A stretch of DNA of 64,000 nucleotides from Lachnospiraceae bacterium NSJ-143 (GTDB lineage Bacteria; Bacillota; Clostridia; Lachnospirales; Anaerotignaceae): assembly GCA_022867625.1 (NCBI GenBank), contig JALIFM010000001.1, positions 372,001 through 436,000 on the forward strand, given 5' to 3'. Positions within the stretch are counted from its first letter, which is position 1, and each line of letters starts with the position of its first letter. Below, piece after piece: positions 46,354 through 55,402 of the stretch. The position numbers were made by a program, and so were the translations under genes. The notes beneath the pieces are model-generated. The model was not told where the DNA came from and did not search any database. It saw nothing but the letters and a program-made list of their open reading frames with translations.

Positions 46354-47301
46354 ATGGCAAAAAATTTACTTGAAATAAATAACCTCACTGTTTCATATGG
46401 TGATTTTAAAATTATAACTGAGGTCTCTTTCAATGTTAAGCCCGGAGAGATTGTGTGTATAGCCGGCGAAAGCGGCTGTGGAAAGAGTACGCTTATAAAG
46501 GCGATTCTTGGAATAAAACAGCTTGGGGCGCAGGTTCAGGAGGGCAGCATTATTCTGGACGGCAGAGATATTACACACCTTGGAATAGAGGAAAGGCGTC
46601 AGATACTTGGCACCGAAATTGGATATGTGCCTCAGAACACAAGGGGTTCATTTAACAACATAAGGTCGTATGATGTACAGTATAAAGAAACAATGAACTG
46701 TCACGGGATTAAGTTTGACAGGGGAGCCGCGGTAAAATGTTTTGACAGGCTTAATTTCCCTGATTCCGACAGGCTGCTGTTCCGCCAACCATGGGAAATG
46801 TCAGGAGGTATGAACCAGCGTATGGCTATAGGCCTTGCTGTGCTTCAGGAGCCTAAGCTTATGCTCTGCGACGAGGCTACATCAGTGCTTGACGTTACGT
46901 CTCAAAAGCAGGTTATAGAAGAGCTTGCCCTTCTCAGAGACGAGCTTGGCTGGTCGATACTTTTTATTACACATAACCTTGGGGTTGCGTCACATATAGC
47001 TGATAAACTTGGAGTTATGTACGCCGGACGTATGGTGGAATACGGTGATATAAGGAAGGTGCTTGATGACCCTATACACCCATATACCAGGAGTCTGCTT
47101 GCCGCTATACCGGGAAAGGACAGAAAAATGCCGGTTGGCCTTGAGGGGCGGCCTCCGCTTGACGGGGCTGAATGGACAGGCTGCAACTTTGTGCCAAGAT
47201 GCAAGTACTGTAAAGAAAGCTGCAAGACAAAGCCGTACAGCCTTAATGAGATAGAGCCGGAACATTTTGTCAGCTGCGCTGAAGGGAGGAACAGGAAATG
47301 A
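46354..47301 (+). CDS. ABC transporter ATP-binding protein (DppD/NikD family)
   Basis: This 315-aa ATPase has Walker A (GESGCGKST near residue 36), the signature MSGGMNQR near 150 and Walker B (LMLCDEATS near 170). The C-terminal oligopeptide/dipeptide domain carries a cysteine-containing CNFVPRCKYCKESC segment near residue 275, usual for this subfamily. It overlaps the next gene by 4 bp (ATGA), indicating coupled translation. With the second ATPase it energises the importer. Confidence 0.93.
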   Translation: MAKNLLEINNLTVSYGDFKIITEVSFNVKPGEIVCIAGESGCGKSTLIKAILGIKQLGAQVQEGSIILDGRDITHLGIEERRQILGTEIGYVPQNTRGSFNNIRSYDVQYKETMNCHGIKFDRGAAVKCFDRLNFPDSDRLLFRQPWEMSGGMNQRMAIGLAVLQEPKLMLCDEATSVLDVTSQKQVIEELALLRDELGWSILFITHNLGVASHIADKLGVMYAGRMVEYGDIRKVLDDPIHPYTRSLLAAIPGKDRKMPVGLEGRPPLDGAEWTGCNFVPRCKYCKESCKTKPYSLNEIEPEHFVSCAEGRNRK

Positions 47302-48059
47302 GTGAAGCCCCTTTACTTGAAGTAAGAAATGTGGCTAAGTCCTATGGCAAGGGCATTAAAAGGAAAGAAGTTTTAACAGATGTAAATATTTCCCTTAACG
47401 AAGGTGAGGTACTTGGCATAATAGGAGAGTCGGGCTGCGGTAAAAGCGTACTTTTAAACCTTATAGCCTGCCTTGAACCTGTAACAAGCGGACAGCTGTT
47501 TTTTAAGGGAGAAGAATATACAGGCAGAAAGCCAAAGGACATATGCCGCTGGTTTCAGGTAATATTTCAGGATTCAGAAGCTGCCTTTGACCCTAAGATG
47601 ACTATAAGAAATTCTATGCGTGAGAACCTTAAACTGCTTGCTGAGGATGGTCCGGACACTGACAAAAGGATTGACGATATGGTAGCAATGATGGGGCTTG
47701 ATGTCAAGCTTGCAGACAGGTATCCTCGCCAGCTTTCCGGAGGACAGGTACAGAGAATGTCCGTAGCCAGAGGTTTGGTGACAGAACCGAACATGCTGCT
47801 TTGTGACGAGATTACATCGGCACTTGATGTTTCAGCGCAGGCTATGATTTTGCAGTATTTGTATGAACTGCGTATGAAGCGCGGGCTTACTATGATATTT
47901 GTATCACATGATTTGGCCCTTTGCAGCACTTTCTGCGACAGAATAGCTATTATGCAGGGTGGGCGGATTGTAGAAATCGGTACGCCTCATGAGATAATGG
48001 ATGAACCGAAAAATGATTATACCAAGCTTCTGCTTGATGCTGTGCTTTATGTGCGGTAA
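47298..48059 (+). CDS. ABC transporter ATP-binding protein (DppF/NikE/CntF-like)
   Basis: This 253-aa ATPase has Walker A (GESGCGKS near residue 39), the signature LSGGQVQR near 147 and Walker B (MLLCDEITS near 166). Unlike its DppD-like partner it lacks the C-terminal oligopeptide domain. That short form is common in nickel and metallophore importers such as NikE and CntF, but also in some peptide systems. The start codon overlaps the preceding stop. A long terminator hairpin follows. Confidence 0.92.
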   Translation: MSEAPLLEVRNVAKSYGKGIKRKEVLTDVNISLNEGEVLGIIGESGCGKSVLLNLIACLEPVTSGQLFFKGEEYTGRKPKDICRWFQVIFQDSEAAFDPKMTIRNSMRENLKLLAEDGPDTDKRIDDMVAMMGLDVKLADRYPRQLSGGQVQRMSVARGLVTEPNMLLCDEITSALDVSAQAMILQYLYELRMKRGLTMIFVSHDLALCSTFCDRIAIMQGGRIVEIGTPHEIMDEPKNDYTKLLLDAVLYVR

Positions 48060-48104
48060 GCAGGCGGAAACAATTTAACTACGCCTTCATATAATTTCCC
48101 TTTT

Positions 48105-48143
48105 GACCGTACAGCCATAAAATATGGATGTACGGTCTTCTTT
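48105..48143 (+). terminator. Terminator after the ABC importer operon
   Basis: GACCGTACA pairs with TGTACGGTC, and an inner CCAT/ATGG pair extends the stem. TTCTTTATTT follows. Confidence 0.85.
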
Positions 48144-48188
48144 ATTTATAGCACTTTTTTCATATCTGAAATTTTTATTTAAAAATCC

Positions 48189-48217
48189 TTGAAAAATACA
48201 ATATATTGTGCTAATAT
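48189..48217 (+). promoter_or_regulatory. Sigma-A promoter of the rib operon
   Basis: TTGAAA and TAATAT with 17-bp spacing, ending about 20 bp before the FMN riboswitch. Confidence 0.7.
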
Positions 48218-48238
48218 CAATTTAATAATTTAATAGCA

Positions 48239-48346
48239 ATCTTCGGGGCAGGGTGAAATTCCCTACCGGCGGTATAGCCCGCAAGCCTTTTAGGCATGAC
48301 TTGGTGAAATTCCAGGGCCGACAGTACAGTCTGGATGAGAGAAGAT
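48239..48346 (+). ncRNA. FMN riboswitch (RFN element)
   Basis: The conserved RFN blocks appear in order: ATCTTCGGGGCAGGG, GTGAAATTCCCTACCGGCGG, then GCCCGCAAGCC, a second GGTGAAATTCCAGGGCCGACAG, and the closing GATGAGAGAAGAT. The first and last blocks pair as P1. FMN binding is expected to favour the downstream terminator and shut off the riboflavin operon. Confidence 0.97.
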
Positions 48347-48385
48347 AAAGTATGTCTTTTTTTGATATGTTTTTCAGGCATTCAG

Positions 48386-48412
48386 CTCCGGGAATTTTCT
48401 CGGAGTTTTTTG
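48386..48412 (+). terminator. FMN riboswitch expression-platform terminator
   Basis: CTCCGGGA pairs with TCTCGGAG (one wobble) around ATTT, followed by TTTTTTG. It lies 40 nt after the aptamer and about 125 bp before ribD. Confidence 0.85.
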
Positions 48413-48536
48413 TTTGTTTTTCATTCATTTTTATTTTTCTATTATCAAATCTCATAATTTACCCCTGAAATTTTTTATAAAATTTATTGCTGTGTCAAAA
48501 AACCAGATATACAAAACTGCTTTTGGAGATGGTTAA

Positions 48537-49628
48537 GTGATTGATGAAGTATTTATGCTCAGAGCAATTGAGCTTGCCAAAAATGGTGTGGGCAAAGTAA
48601 ATCCAAACCCTCTTGTAGGCGCGGTTATAGTTAAGGACGGAATGATTGTTGGCGAAGGATACCACATGTATTATGGGGGCCTTCACGCCGAAAGGAACGC
48701 TATTGCTTCATGCAAAAGCAAAGACGATTTGATTGGTGCTACACTGTATGTAACCCTTGAGCCATGCTGCCATTATGGAAAAACGCCTCCATGTACAGAA
48801 GCTATACTTCAAAGCGGTATCAAGGAAGTTGTGATTGGCTCCAGAGACCCCAATCCGCTTGTAGCCGGGAAAGGCTCCGGAATACTGAGGGAAAATGGGA
48901 TTATAGTCCATGAGGATTTTATTAAGGATAAATGCGATGAAATTAACAGGGTGTTTTTTCACTATATTACTAAAAAAACGCCTTATGTAGTAATGAAATA
49001 CGCCATGACTATGGACGGGAAAATTGCTGCTTCCAATGGAAAATCCAAATGGATTACAAATGAAAGCTCCAGAATGAGAGTGCAGGACATGAGAAATTCC
49101 CTGATGGGCATTATGGTTGGGATAGGAACGGTCATAGCTGACAATCCTATGCTTACATGCAGAATTGAGGGCGGCAGAAACCCTGTAAGAATTATCTGCG
49201 ATTCAGGTCTCAGGATTCCTCTTGAGAGCCAGATTGTTAAAACTGCGGGAAGCATAAAAACCATAATAGCCTTTTGCGGCGGCGAAACCGGCAAAGCCGA
49301 GGAGCTTAAAAGGTCGGGCTGCGAGCTTATACGCACAGGCCAGAAGGACGGGCATGTAAATTTGACCGAGCTTATGCAGATACTTGGAAAAATGGGTATA
49401 GACTCATTGCTGCTGGAAGGCGGAGGAGAACTTAATTTTGGTGCCCTGAGTGAGGGGCTTGTAAATGAGGCGTGTGTTTTTGTAGGGGCCAAGATATTTG
49501 GCGGCACAGCTAAAACTCCTGTGGGAGGAACTGGTGTGTGTGATATTGAAAACGCTTTTGGTTTTTTACTTGAGAATGTTGAGAAATTTGATTCTGATGT
49601 CCTTCTAACATATTTAAGGGGTGACTAA
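48537..49628 (+). CDS. ribD: Bifunctional diaminohydroxyphosphoribosylaminopyrimidine deaminase / 5-amino-6-uracil reductase
   Basis: RibD (363 aa) performs the second and third steps of riboflavin synthesis. The N-terminal cytidine-deaminase-like domain has the zinc motifs HAE near residue 50 and PCCHYGKTPPC near 75. The reductase domain (about 146-363) binds NADPH. Translation begins at GTG 48537 with GGAG about 9 bp upstream. It is the first gene of the FMN-riboswitch-controlled ribDEBAH set. Length and domain order are normal. Confidence 0.95.
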   Translation: MIDEVFMLRAIELAKNGVGKVNPNPLVGAVIVKDGMIVGEGYHMYYGGLHAERNAIASCKSKDDLIGATLYVTLEPCCHYGKTPPCTEAILQSGIKEVVIGSRDPNPLVAGKGSGILRENGIIVHEDFIKDKCDEINRVFFHYITKKTPYVVMKYAMTMDGKIAASNGKSKWITNESSRMRVQDMRNSLMGIMVGIGTVIADNPMLTCRIEGGRNPVRIICDSGLRIPLESQIVKTAGSIKTIIAFCGGETGKAEELKRSGCELIRTGQKDGHVNLTELMQILGKMGIDSLLLEGGGELNFGALSEGLVNEACVFVGAKIFGGTAKTPVGGTGVCDIENAFGFLLENVEKFDSDVLLTYLRGD

Positions 49629-49632
49629 GTGG

Positions 49633-50283
49633 ATGTTTACCGGAATAATTGAGGAAACCGGAGTTGTAAGGGGAATAAAAAAAGGTGCAAAAAGCGCTGT
49701 GCTTGAAATAAAAGGTAAAAAAATATTTGAGGATATCCATATTGGTGACAGTATAGCTGTAAACGGAGTCTGCCTGACTGTCACATGGTTTTCATCTGAT
49801 ACATTTAAGGCAGATGTAATGAATGAGACACTAAAGAGAAGCTCACTTGGGGTGCTCAAAGCCGGAAGCATGGTGAACCTTGAAAGGGCTATGGCTGCAA
49901 ACGGAAGATTCGGCGGCCATATTGTGTCCGGACACATTGACGGGACAGGCATTATTGTAAAAAAGGAGCAGGACGATATAGCGGTATGGGTGACTGTAAG
50001 CGCTGGGCCGGAGATACTGAGACTTATAGTTGAAAAGGGCTCGATAGCTATAGACGGAATAAGTCTTACGGTAGCCAGTGTGGACAGCAGGGAGTTTGCG
50101 GTTTCTGTTATACCGCATACTGCTTCCGCCACAACGCTTATTGCAAAAAGTCCGGGGGATACAGTGAATCTTGAAAACGACATAACCGGCAAATATATAG
50201 AAAAGCTCTTGGGGCTTAACAATGAAAAACACACGGCTGAAAGCGGTGTTACAATGGAATTTCTTCAGAAACATGGGTTCTGA
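49633..50283 (+). CDS. ribE: Riboflavin synthase alpha chain
   Basis: RibE (216 aa) dismutates two lumazine molecules into riboflavin. It consists of two lumazine-binding repeats (about 1-95 and 96-195), with MFTGIIEE at the start and GISLTVA in the second repeat. The ATG at 49633 is chosen since MFTGI is the universal start and GGGGTG is well placed. The GTG at 49621 would overlap that site. It lies 4 bp after ribD. Confidence 0.95.
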   Translation: MFTGIIEETGVVRGIKKGAKSAVLEIKGKKIFEDIHIGDSIAVNGVCLTVTWFSSDTFKADVMNETLKRSSLGVLKAGSMVNLERAMAANGRFGGHIVSGHIDGTGIIVKKEQDDIAVWVTVSAGPEILRLIVEKGSIAIDGISLTVASVDSREFAVSVIPHTASATTLIAKSPGDTVNLENDITGKYIEKLLGLNNEKHTAESGVTMEFLQKHGF

Positions 50284-50316
50284 GCGTAAATATACAGCAT
50301 AAGGAGGAAAAAGAAA

Positions 50317-51516
50317 ATGTTTGAGTTTAATACTGTAGATGAGGTTGTAGAGGATTTAAGGGCCGGAAAAATTATAGTCTGCACTGATGACCCTGACAGG
50401 GAAAATGAGGGCGACCTTATATGTGCGGCTGAGTTTGCCACTCAGGAAAACGTGAATTTTATGGCGTGCTACGCCAAGGGGCTCATATGTATGCCAATGA
50501 GCAGCGAATATACTGAAAAGCTGAGGTTAAGGCAGATGGTTGACGACAATACAGATAACCACTGCACAGCCTTTACTGTTTCTATAGACCATATTTCCAC
50601 TACTACCGGAATCTCTGCATATGAAAGGTCTATCACTGCCATGAAGGCGGCTGAGGATGACGTGAAAGCTTCGGATTTCAGAAAGCCGGGGCATATGTTC
50701 CCTCTTGAGGCCAAGGCCGGAGGCGTTTTGCAGAGAAACGGCCATACTGAAGCGACTGTTGACCTTATGCGAATAGCCGGCCTTAAGGAAATAGGGCTGT
50801 GCTGTGAGATTATGGCAGAGGACGGCACAATGATGAGAAAGTCCCAGCTTATAGAGTTTGCCAAGGAGCACGGACTTAAATTTACTACAATCAAGGATAT
50901 ACAGAGCTGGAGAAGAAGGAATGAAAAGACAATGGAAAGGGCGGCTGAGGCCAGTCTTCCTACCAGATACGGCGATTTTAAAATTTTCGGCTATGAGAAC
51001 TCAAAGACAGGAGAACAGCATGTGGCGCTTACAATGGGGAATGTATCAGACGGTGAGCCGGTGCTTATAAGGGTGCATTCAGAATGTCTTACAGGCGATG
51101 TTTTCGGTTCGGCAAAATGCGACTGCGGAAACCAGCTTGACACTGCCATGAGGATGATAGCAAAGGAAGGCCGTGGGGCTATTGTGTATTTAAGGCAGGA
51201 AGGCCGCGGTATAGGAATTATAAATAAAATAAAGGCCTATAAGCTCCAGGAGGAAGGCCTTGACACAGTTGAGGCAAATGTTGCCCTCGGATTTGCTCCG
51301 GATTTGAGGGATTACAGCTCAGGAGCACAGATTATAAAGGATTTGGGCATGAAAAAGCTCAGAATTATGACAAACAACCCGTTAAAGATTGACGGTCTTT
51401 CAGATTACGGAATTGAGATAGTGGAAAGGGTGCATATTGAGCCGGAGCATATGCATCAGGCGGATTTTTATCTGAAAGTGAAAAAAGAGAAAATGGGGCA
51501 TATGCTTCATCTGTAA
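50317..51516 (+). CDS. ribBA: Bifunctional 3,4-dihydroxy-2-butanone 4-phosphate synthase / GTP cyclohydrolase II
   Basis: RibBA (399 aa) makes both precursors of the pathway. The N-terminal DHBP synthase domain (about 1-200) has [11 protein letters not shown] near residue 20. The C-terminal GTP cyclohydrolase II domain has the zinc cysteines in [19 protein letters not shown] (about 249-267) and the catalytic RQEGRGIGI near 290. AAGGAGG precedes the ATG. All motifs are intact in both halves. Confidence 0.96.
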   Translation: MFEFNTVDEVVEDLRAGKIIVCTDDPDRENEGDLICAAEFATQENVNFMACYAKGLICMPMSSEYTEKLRLRQMVDDNTDNHCTAFTVSIDHISTTTGISAYERSITAMKAAEDDVKASDFRKPGHMFPLEAKAGGVLQRNGHTEATVDLMRIAGLKEIGLCCEIMAEDGTMMRKSQLIEFAKEHGLKFTTIKDIQSWRRRNEKTMERAAEASLPTRYGDFKIFGYENSKTGEQHVALTMGNVSDGEPVLIRVHSECLTGDVFGSAKCDCGNQLDTAMRMIAKEGRGAIVYLRQEGRGIGIINKIKAYKLQEEGLDTVEANVALGFAPDLRDYSSGAQIIKDLGMKKLRIMTNNPLKIDGLSDYGIEIVERVHIEPEHMHQADFYLKVKKEKMGHMLHL

Positions 51517-51552
51517 TTACAAATATAAGCATATAATAAGGAGGAATTATAA

Positions 51553-52014
51553 ATGAAGGTTTTTGAGGGTAAGGTAATAGGGCAGAAAATAAAAGTCGGT
51601 CTTGTGGCGGCAAGGTTTAATGAGTTTATAGTTTCAAAGCTTGTTTCAGGAGCTGTAGACGGGCTTATTCGTCATGGTGTTGAAGATGACGACATAGCGC
51701 TTGCGTGGGTTCCGGGGGCTTTTGAGATTCCGGTTGTGGCGCAGAAAATGGCTGAGAGCGGAAAATACGATGCGGTAATATGCCTTGGCGCTGTTATACG
51801 GGGAGCTACAAGCCATTATGATTATGTGTGCAATGAGGTGTCAAAGGGTGTGGCTCAGGCTGGGCTTAAAACAGGCGTGCCGGTGCTGTTTGGCGTTGTG
51901 ACTACTGAAAACATAGAGCAGGCTATTGAGAGAGCCGGCACAAAGAGCGGAAACAAGGGCTATGACTGCGCTCTTTCGGCTATTGAGATGGTAAACCTTA
52001 TGAGAGAGTTTTGA
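51553..52014 (+). CDS. ribH: 6,7-dimethyl-8-ribityllumazine synthase
   Basis: RibH (153 aa) condenses the RibBA and RibD products to lumazine. The substrate-binding ARFNEFI near residue 18, PGAFEIP near 55 and the catalytic-histidine segment [17 protein letters not shown] near 78 are all present. It ends the riboflavin operon. GGAGGAATT precedes the ATG. The protein normally forms an icosahedral 60-mer. Confidence 0.96.
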   Translation: MKVFEGKVIGQKIKVGLVAARFNEFIVSKLVSGAVDGLIRHGVEDDDIALAWVPGAFEIPVVAQKMAESGKYDAVICLGAVIRGATSHYDYVCNEVSKGVAQAGLKTGVPVLFGVVTTENIEQAIERAGTKSGNKGYDCALSAIEMVNLMREF

Positions 52015-52065
52015 TATTGTAAAGAATGTAAAGTTATTGTAAAATATATACTGGAATAAGATATT

Positions 52066-52095
52066 AAAAGCAGGCAGATGTGTTCTGTCTGCTTT
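52066..52095 (+). terminator. Terminator-like hairpin after ribH
   Basis: AAAAGCAGGCAGA pairs with TCTGTCTGCTTTT (one wobble) around TGTT. The T run lies within the stem rather than after it. Confidence 0.6.
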
Positions 52096-52148
52096 TGGAG
52101 TTTTATAAAAAGAAGCGGCAAACAGACTTATATGCGGAAGGTGAGAAT

Positions 52149-53513
52149 GTGGTTGACTGTAAATCTGGTTTAAATGATTTTTCAAAGGGCAGCATAATGG
52201 GAAACATTGCTCGCCTTGCCATACCAATGACACTGGCCCAGCTTATAAATGTGCTTTACAATGTTGTTGACAGGATATATATAGGCCGCATAGGGGAACA
52301 GGCGGCCTACGCCTTTACGGGCTTGGGGGTTTGCCTTCCTCTTATATCAGCTGTTATAGCGTTTTCAAACCTTATAGGCATGGGAGGCGCGGCGCTGTTT
52401 TCAATTGAGAGAGGGGCGAAAAACACTGAGGAGGCGGCGTATATTGAGGGGAACTCTTTTACAATGCTTATTATCACCGGTATTCTGCTTACCGTGCTGG
52501 GGTATGCTTTTAAAAGGCCGGCACTGTATCTTCTTGGCGCAAGCGACGCCACATTCCCCTATGCAGACAGCTACATAAGCATATATTTTGCAGGCAATAT
52601 ATTTGTTCTTTTGAGCCTTGGCCTTAACTCGTTTATAAACGCACAGGGATTTGGACGAATTGGCATGTGTACTGTGGCAATAGGCGCCGGTATCAATATA
52701 GTGCTGGACCCGATATTTATATTCGGCCTCGATATGGGGGTATCGGGAGCGGCCCTTGCCACTATAATATCGCAGTTTGTATCTGCCTGCTGGACTGTAA
52801 AGTTCCTTACAGGGGAAAGAGCGGTAATAAAGCTTTGCAGAAGGTATATGGGAGTGAGTGCAAAAAGGGCGGCGAAGATTATGTCGCTTGGGCTTTCGGG
52901 CTTTACAATGGCTATTACAAACAGTATGGTTCAGATTATGTACAACGCCAACCTGCAAATTTACGGCGGCGATGTGTATGTGGGAGTAATGACCATTATA
53001 AATTCCGTAAGGGAGGTTGTGCAGATGCCTGTTTTTGGAGTTTCACAGTCAGCGCAGCCAATAATGGGGTTTAATTACGGTGCTATGGAGTATGACAGAG
53101 TAAGAAAGACTATCAAATATAATTCGGCTGTGCTTATAGTTTATACAGTGGCGGCATGGGCGCTTATATTCCTGTTCCCGCATTTTTTCCTTGGAGTTTT
53201 TACAAAGGACCCGCAGATTATGGAAGCTGGCGAGCGGGCGCTCCACATTTATTTTTTCGGCTTCTTTTTTATGGCTCTGCAGTTTTCGGGGCAGGCGGTT
53301 TTTACAGCTCTCGGTTTTGCAAAAAAGGCGGTTTTCTTTTCCATATTCCGTAAAGTGATTATAGTGATACCGCTTATATACCTGCTGCCTAAGATTGGAA
53401 GCCTTGGCACAGACGGGATTTTCATGTCGGAACCGATATCAAACATAATAGGAGGAGCTTTGTGTTTTGCGGTTATGTATTTTTCGGTTTACAGGAATTT
53501 AGGCAGAAAATAG
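52149..53513 (+). CDS. MATE family efflux transporter
   Basis: This 454-aa multidrug/toxin-type exporter has twelve transmembrane segments in two MatE repeats (about 20-190 and 240-420). It exchanges cations for Na+ or H+, and the substrate is unknown. The GTG at 52149 is preferred because GGAAGGTGAG lies just upstream. An ATG-type start 69 bases earlier would overlap the ribH terminator. This gene is intact, unlike the MATE gene at 36 kb, and the two are only distantly similar. Confidence 0.88.
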   Translation: MVDCKSGLNDFSKGSIMGNIARLAIPMTLAQLINVLYNVVDRIYIGRIGEQAAYAFTGLGVCLPLISAVIAFSNLIGMGGAALFSIERGAKNTEEAAYIEGNSFTMLIITGILLTVLGYAFKRPALYLLGASDATFPYADSYISIYFAGNIFVLLSLGLNSFINAQGFGRIGMCTVAIGAGINIVLDPIFIFGLDMGVSGAALATIISQFVSACWTVKFLTGERAVIKLCRRYMGVSAKRAAKIMSLGLSGFTMAITNSMVQIMYNANLQIYGGDVYVGVMTIINSVREVVQMPVFGVSQSAQPIMGFNYGAMEYDRVRKTIKYNSAVLIVYTVAAWALIFLFPHFFLGVFTKDPQIMEAGERALHIYFFGFFFMALQFSGQAVFTALGFAKKAVFFSIFRKVIIVIPLIYLLPKIGSLGTDGIFMSEPISNIIGGALCFAVMYFSVYRNLGRK

Positions 53514-53522
53514 CCGGTAATG

Positions 53523-53549
53523 ACGGGCCGTGCCTTCGGCCCGTTTTTG
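53523..53549 (+). terminator. Rho-independent terminator
   Basis: ACGGGCCG pairs with CGGCCCGT around a TGCCTT-type loop, followed by TTTT. It starts 10 bp after the MATE stop. Confidence 0.85.
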
Positions 53550-53628
53550 ATTAATGAAAAGTTCTGACATAGCTGTGCAGCCCATAAAGCACTTCATATT
53601 TCAATGGCTTTATATTCATAAATATGTA

Positions 53629-53656
53629 TTGACAAGATATTATTGGGTATGATAAA
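53629..53656 (+). promoter_or_regulatory. Sigma-A promoter of the rpmG-secE-nusG-rpl cluster
   Basis: A perfect TTGACA and GATAAA with 16-bp spacing and a TAT extended element, about 70 bp before rpmG. Confidence 0.6.
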
Positions 53657-53726
53657 ATTAAACACGATAGACGTAAGTCTTTTTTTTATGCGTAATTTTG
53701 TATCTTGAGATGGAGGTGTAACTTTT

Positions 53727-53876
53727 ATGAGAACCAAAATTACTTTGGCCTGCACAGACTGCAAGCAGAGGAATTATGAAACAACAAAGGACAAGAAAAC
53801 TCAGCCTGACAGAATGGAAATCAAGAAATATTGTAAATTCTGCAAAACACATACTTTACACAAAGAAACAAAATAA
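53727..53876 (+). CDS. rpmG: 50S ribosomal protein L33
   Basis: A 49-aa L33 protein. [17 protein letters not shown] and the [15 protein letters not shown] end give the two zinc-type CxxC pairs. The ATG at 53727 has GGAGGTG about 8 bp upstream. It is the first gene of the cluster with secE and nusG, its normal place in Firmicutes. The gene is short and easily missed. Confidence 0.97.
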   Translation: MRTKITLACTDCKQRNYETTKDKKTQPDRMEIKKYCKFCKTHTLHKETK

Positions 53877-53916
53877 GGTTTTGTGTACAGCAGCCTGAAA
53901 GGGATGTGGAATAAAC

Positions 53917-54195
53917 ATGGAACAGGAAAATCAGAATAACAACACGACGAACCCAAACGAAAAAAAAGAATCCAGAAAACCCAAAGCTGATTCAAAAGCG
54001 AATAAGCAGAGCTTTTCTGACGTTGTGGCAGACCACAAGGCCGAATTCAAGAAAATTGTATGGCCTAAGCGTCCGGAAGTAATCAAAAAAACGGCGACGG
54101 TTATTGTAACCTCTATATTTATAGGCGCTGTTATTTTCTGCATGGATACTGTCTTTGCTCAGTTGCAGACTTTGCTTGTTAATATTTTGAACTAA
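53917..54195 (+). CDS. secE: Preprotein translocase subunit SecE
   Basis: SecE (92 aa) is the small essential clamp of the SecYEG channel. A hydrophilic Asn/Lys-rich N-terminus (about 1-30) is followed by the conserved amphipathic EFKKIVWPKRPEV near residue 45. One transmembrane helix (about 62-82) follows. It lies between rpmG and nusG as expected. The ribosome binding site is weak (GGGATG). Confidence 0.95.
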   Translation: MEQENQNNNTTNPNEKKESRKPKADSKANKQSFSDVVADHKAEFKKIVWPKRPEVIKKTATVIVTSIFIGAVIFCMDTVFAQLQTLLVNILN

Positions 54196-54220
54196 TGGAC
54201 ATATAAAAAGGATGGATAGT

Positions 54221-54790
54221 ATGTCTGACGATAATTTAAACGCTGAAAACAGCAGCCTGCCTGAAGACACCGAGCAGATAGCCAGATGGTATGTTGTCCA
54301 TACTTATTCCGGCTATGAGAACAAGGTAAAGGCCAATATTGAAAAGATTGTCGAAAACAGGGGAATGCAGGACCAGATTTTTGAGGTCAGTGTTCCGCTT
54401 AAGGACGAGCTTGAGGAAAAGAACGGCCAGAAAAAGGTGGTTCAGAGAAAAACTTATCCGGGCTATGTACTTCTCAAGATGATTATGAATGATGAGACAT
54501 GGTATGTTGTAAGGAACACAAGGGGCGTAACAAGCTTTGTTGGTCCTGGAAGCAAACCGGTCCCTCTTTCTGAAGATGAAGTTATAGCTATGGGTATAGA
54601 GGACAGCTCATTCAATCTTAACCTTGAAATTGGTGACGGCGTAAGGGTTTCTAACGGGCCTTTTGCCGATTCTACAGGCGTTGTAAAGGAAGTAAACGAA
54701 GGAAAACGCACCGTTGTTGTCATGCTTTCGATATTCGGAAGGGAAACGCCGGTTGAACTTGATTATACCCAGCTTGAAAGAATTATTTAA
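54221..54790 (+). CDS. nusG: Transcription termination/antitermination factor NusG
   Basis: NusG (189 aa) binds RNA polymerase and couples it to ribosomes or Rho. The NGN domain starts with ARWYVVHTYSGYENKVKANIE near residue 22. The KOW domain begins near residue 138 (GDGVRVSNGPFADSTGVVKEV). The ATG at 54221 is used because AAAAGG lies about 10 bp before it. The ATG nine bases earlier is too close. Confidence 0.96.
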   Translation: MSDDNLNAENSSLPEDTEQIARWYVVHTYSGYENKVKANIEKIVENRGMQDQIFEVSVPLKDELEEKNGQKKVVQRKTYPGYVLLKMIMNDETWYVVRNTRGVTSFVGPGSKPVPLSEDEVIAMGIEDSSFNLNLEIGDGVRVSNGPFADSTGVVKEVNEGKRTVVVMLSIFGRETPVELDYTQLERII

Positions 54791-54851
54791 CTTAATTTCC
54801 AAATGTCAATATGGAAAATTTAACATTCGTTTTGCGCGGATTTTTGAGCGC

Positions 54852-54884
54852 GTGGGAGGGAAATAAATCCCCGTTATTTACCAC
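54852..54884 (+). promoter_or_regulatory. L1-binding-type leader hairpin before rplK
   Basis: GTGG pairs with CCAC and inner GGGA pairs with TCCC, with an asymmetric loop ending in TTATTTA. It sits directly before the rplK ribosome binding site. A near-identical structure precedes rplA, matching the mRNA site bound by L1 for autoregulation. Confidence 0.6.
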
Positions 54885-54902
54885 ATTATAGGAGGTGCCG
54901 AC

Positions 54903-55328
54903 ATGGCAAAGAAGGTAACAGGTTATATTAAATTACAGATTGCGGCTGGAAAGGCAACACCAGCTCCGCCGGTTGGACCAGCACTTGGTCAGCATGGTCT
55001 TAATATCATGGGCTTCTGCAAGGAATTCAATGAGAAAACAGCTCAGCAGGCTGGTCTTATTATCCCTGTAGTTATCACAGTTTACGCTGACAGAAGCTTT
55101 ACATTTATCACAAAGACTCCGCCGGCAGCAGTTCTTCTTAAGAAAGCGGCTAAGATTGAGTCCGGTTCAGGCGTTCCTAACAAGACAAAGGTAGCTAAGC
55201 TTCCTAAGGCAGAGGCTATGAAGATAGCTGAGCTTAAGATGCCGGACCTTAACGCTGCAACAGTTGAAGCGGCATACAGCATGATTTGCGGTACAGCAAG
55301 AAGCATGGGTATTGTTATTGAAGAATAA
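54903..55328 (+). CDS. rplK: 50S ribosomal protein L11
   Basis: L11 (141 aa) has the proline-rich [28 protein letters not shown] near residue 17 and the C-terminal rRNA-binding domain (about 70-141). AGGAGG precedes the ATG. It is followed by rplA after 74 bp, with an L1-type leader hairpin in front of each gene. Confidence 0.97.
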   Translation: MAKKVTGYIKLQIAAGKATPAPPVGPALGQHGLNIMGFCKEFNEKTAQQAGLIIPVVITVYADRSFTFITKTPPAAVLLKKAAKIESGSGVPNKTKVAKLPKAEAMKIAELKMPDLNAATVEAAYSMICGTARSMGIVIEE

Positions 55329-55356
55329 TTGACACACCGGTTCGGTTTGTCAGCAG

Positions 55357-55385
55357 TGGGAGGGACTTACTCCCGATATTACCAC
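55357..55385 (+). promoter_or_regulatory. L1-binding-type leader hairpin before rplA
   Basis: GTGG pairs with CCAC and GGGAG with CTCCC, leaving a GATATTA bulge. It is placed just before the AGGAGG of rplA and matches the structure before rplK. Confidence 0.6.
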
Positions 55386-55402
55386 ATAAGGAGGACACGA
55401 AA

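Noticed and set aside
48222-48455. 77-codon minus-strand frame
   Set aside because: It lies antisense to the FMN riboswitch and its terminator, which explain the conservation here.
49614-50234. 206-codon minus-strand frame over ribE
   Set aside because: It is antisense to riboflavin synthase, whose motifs are unmistakable.
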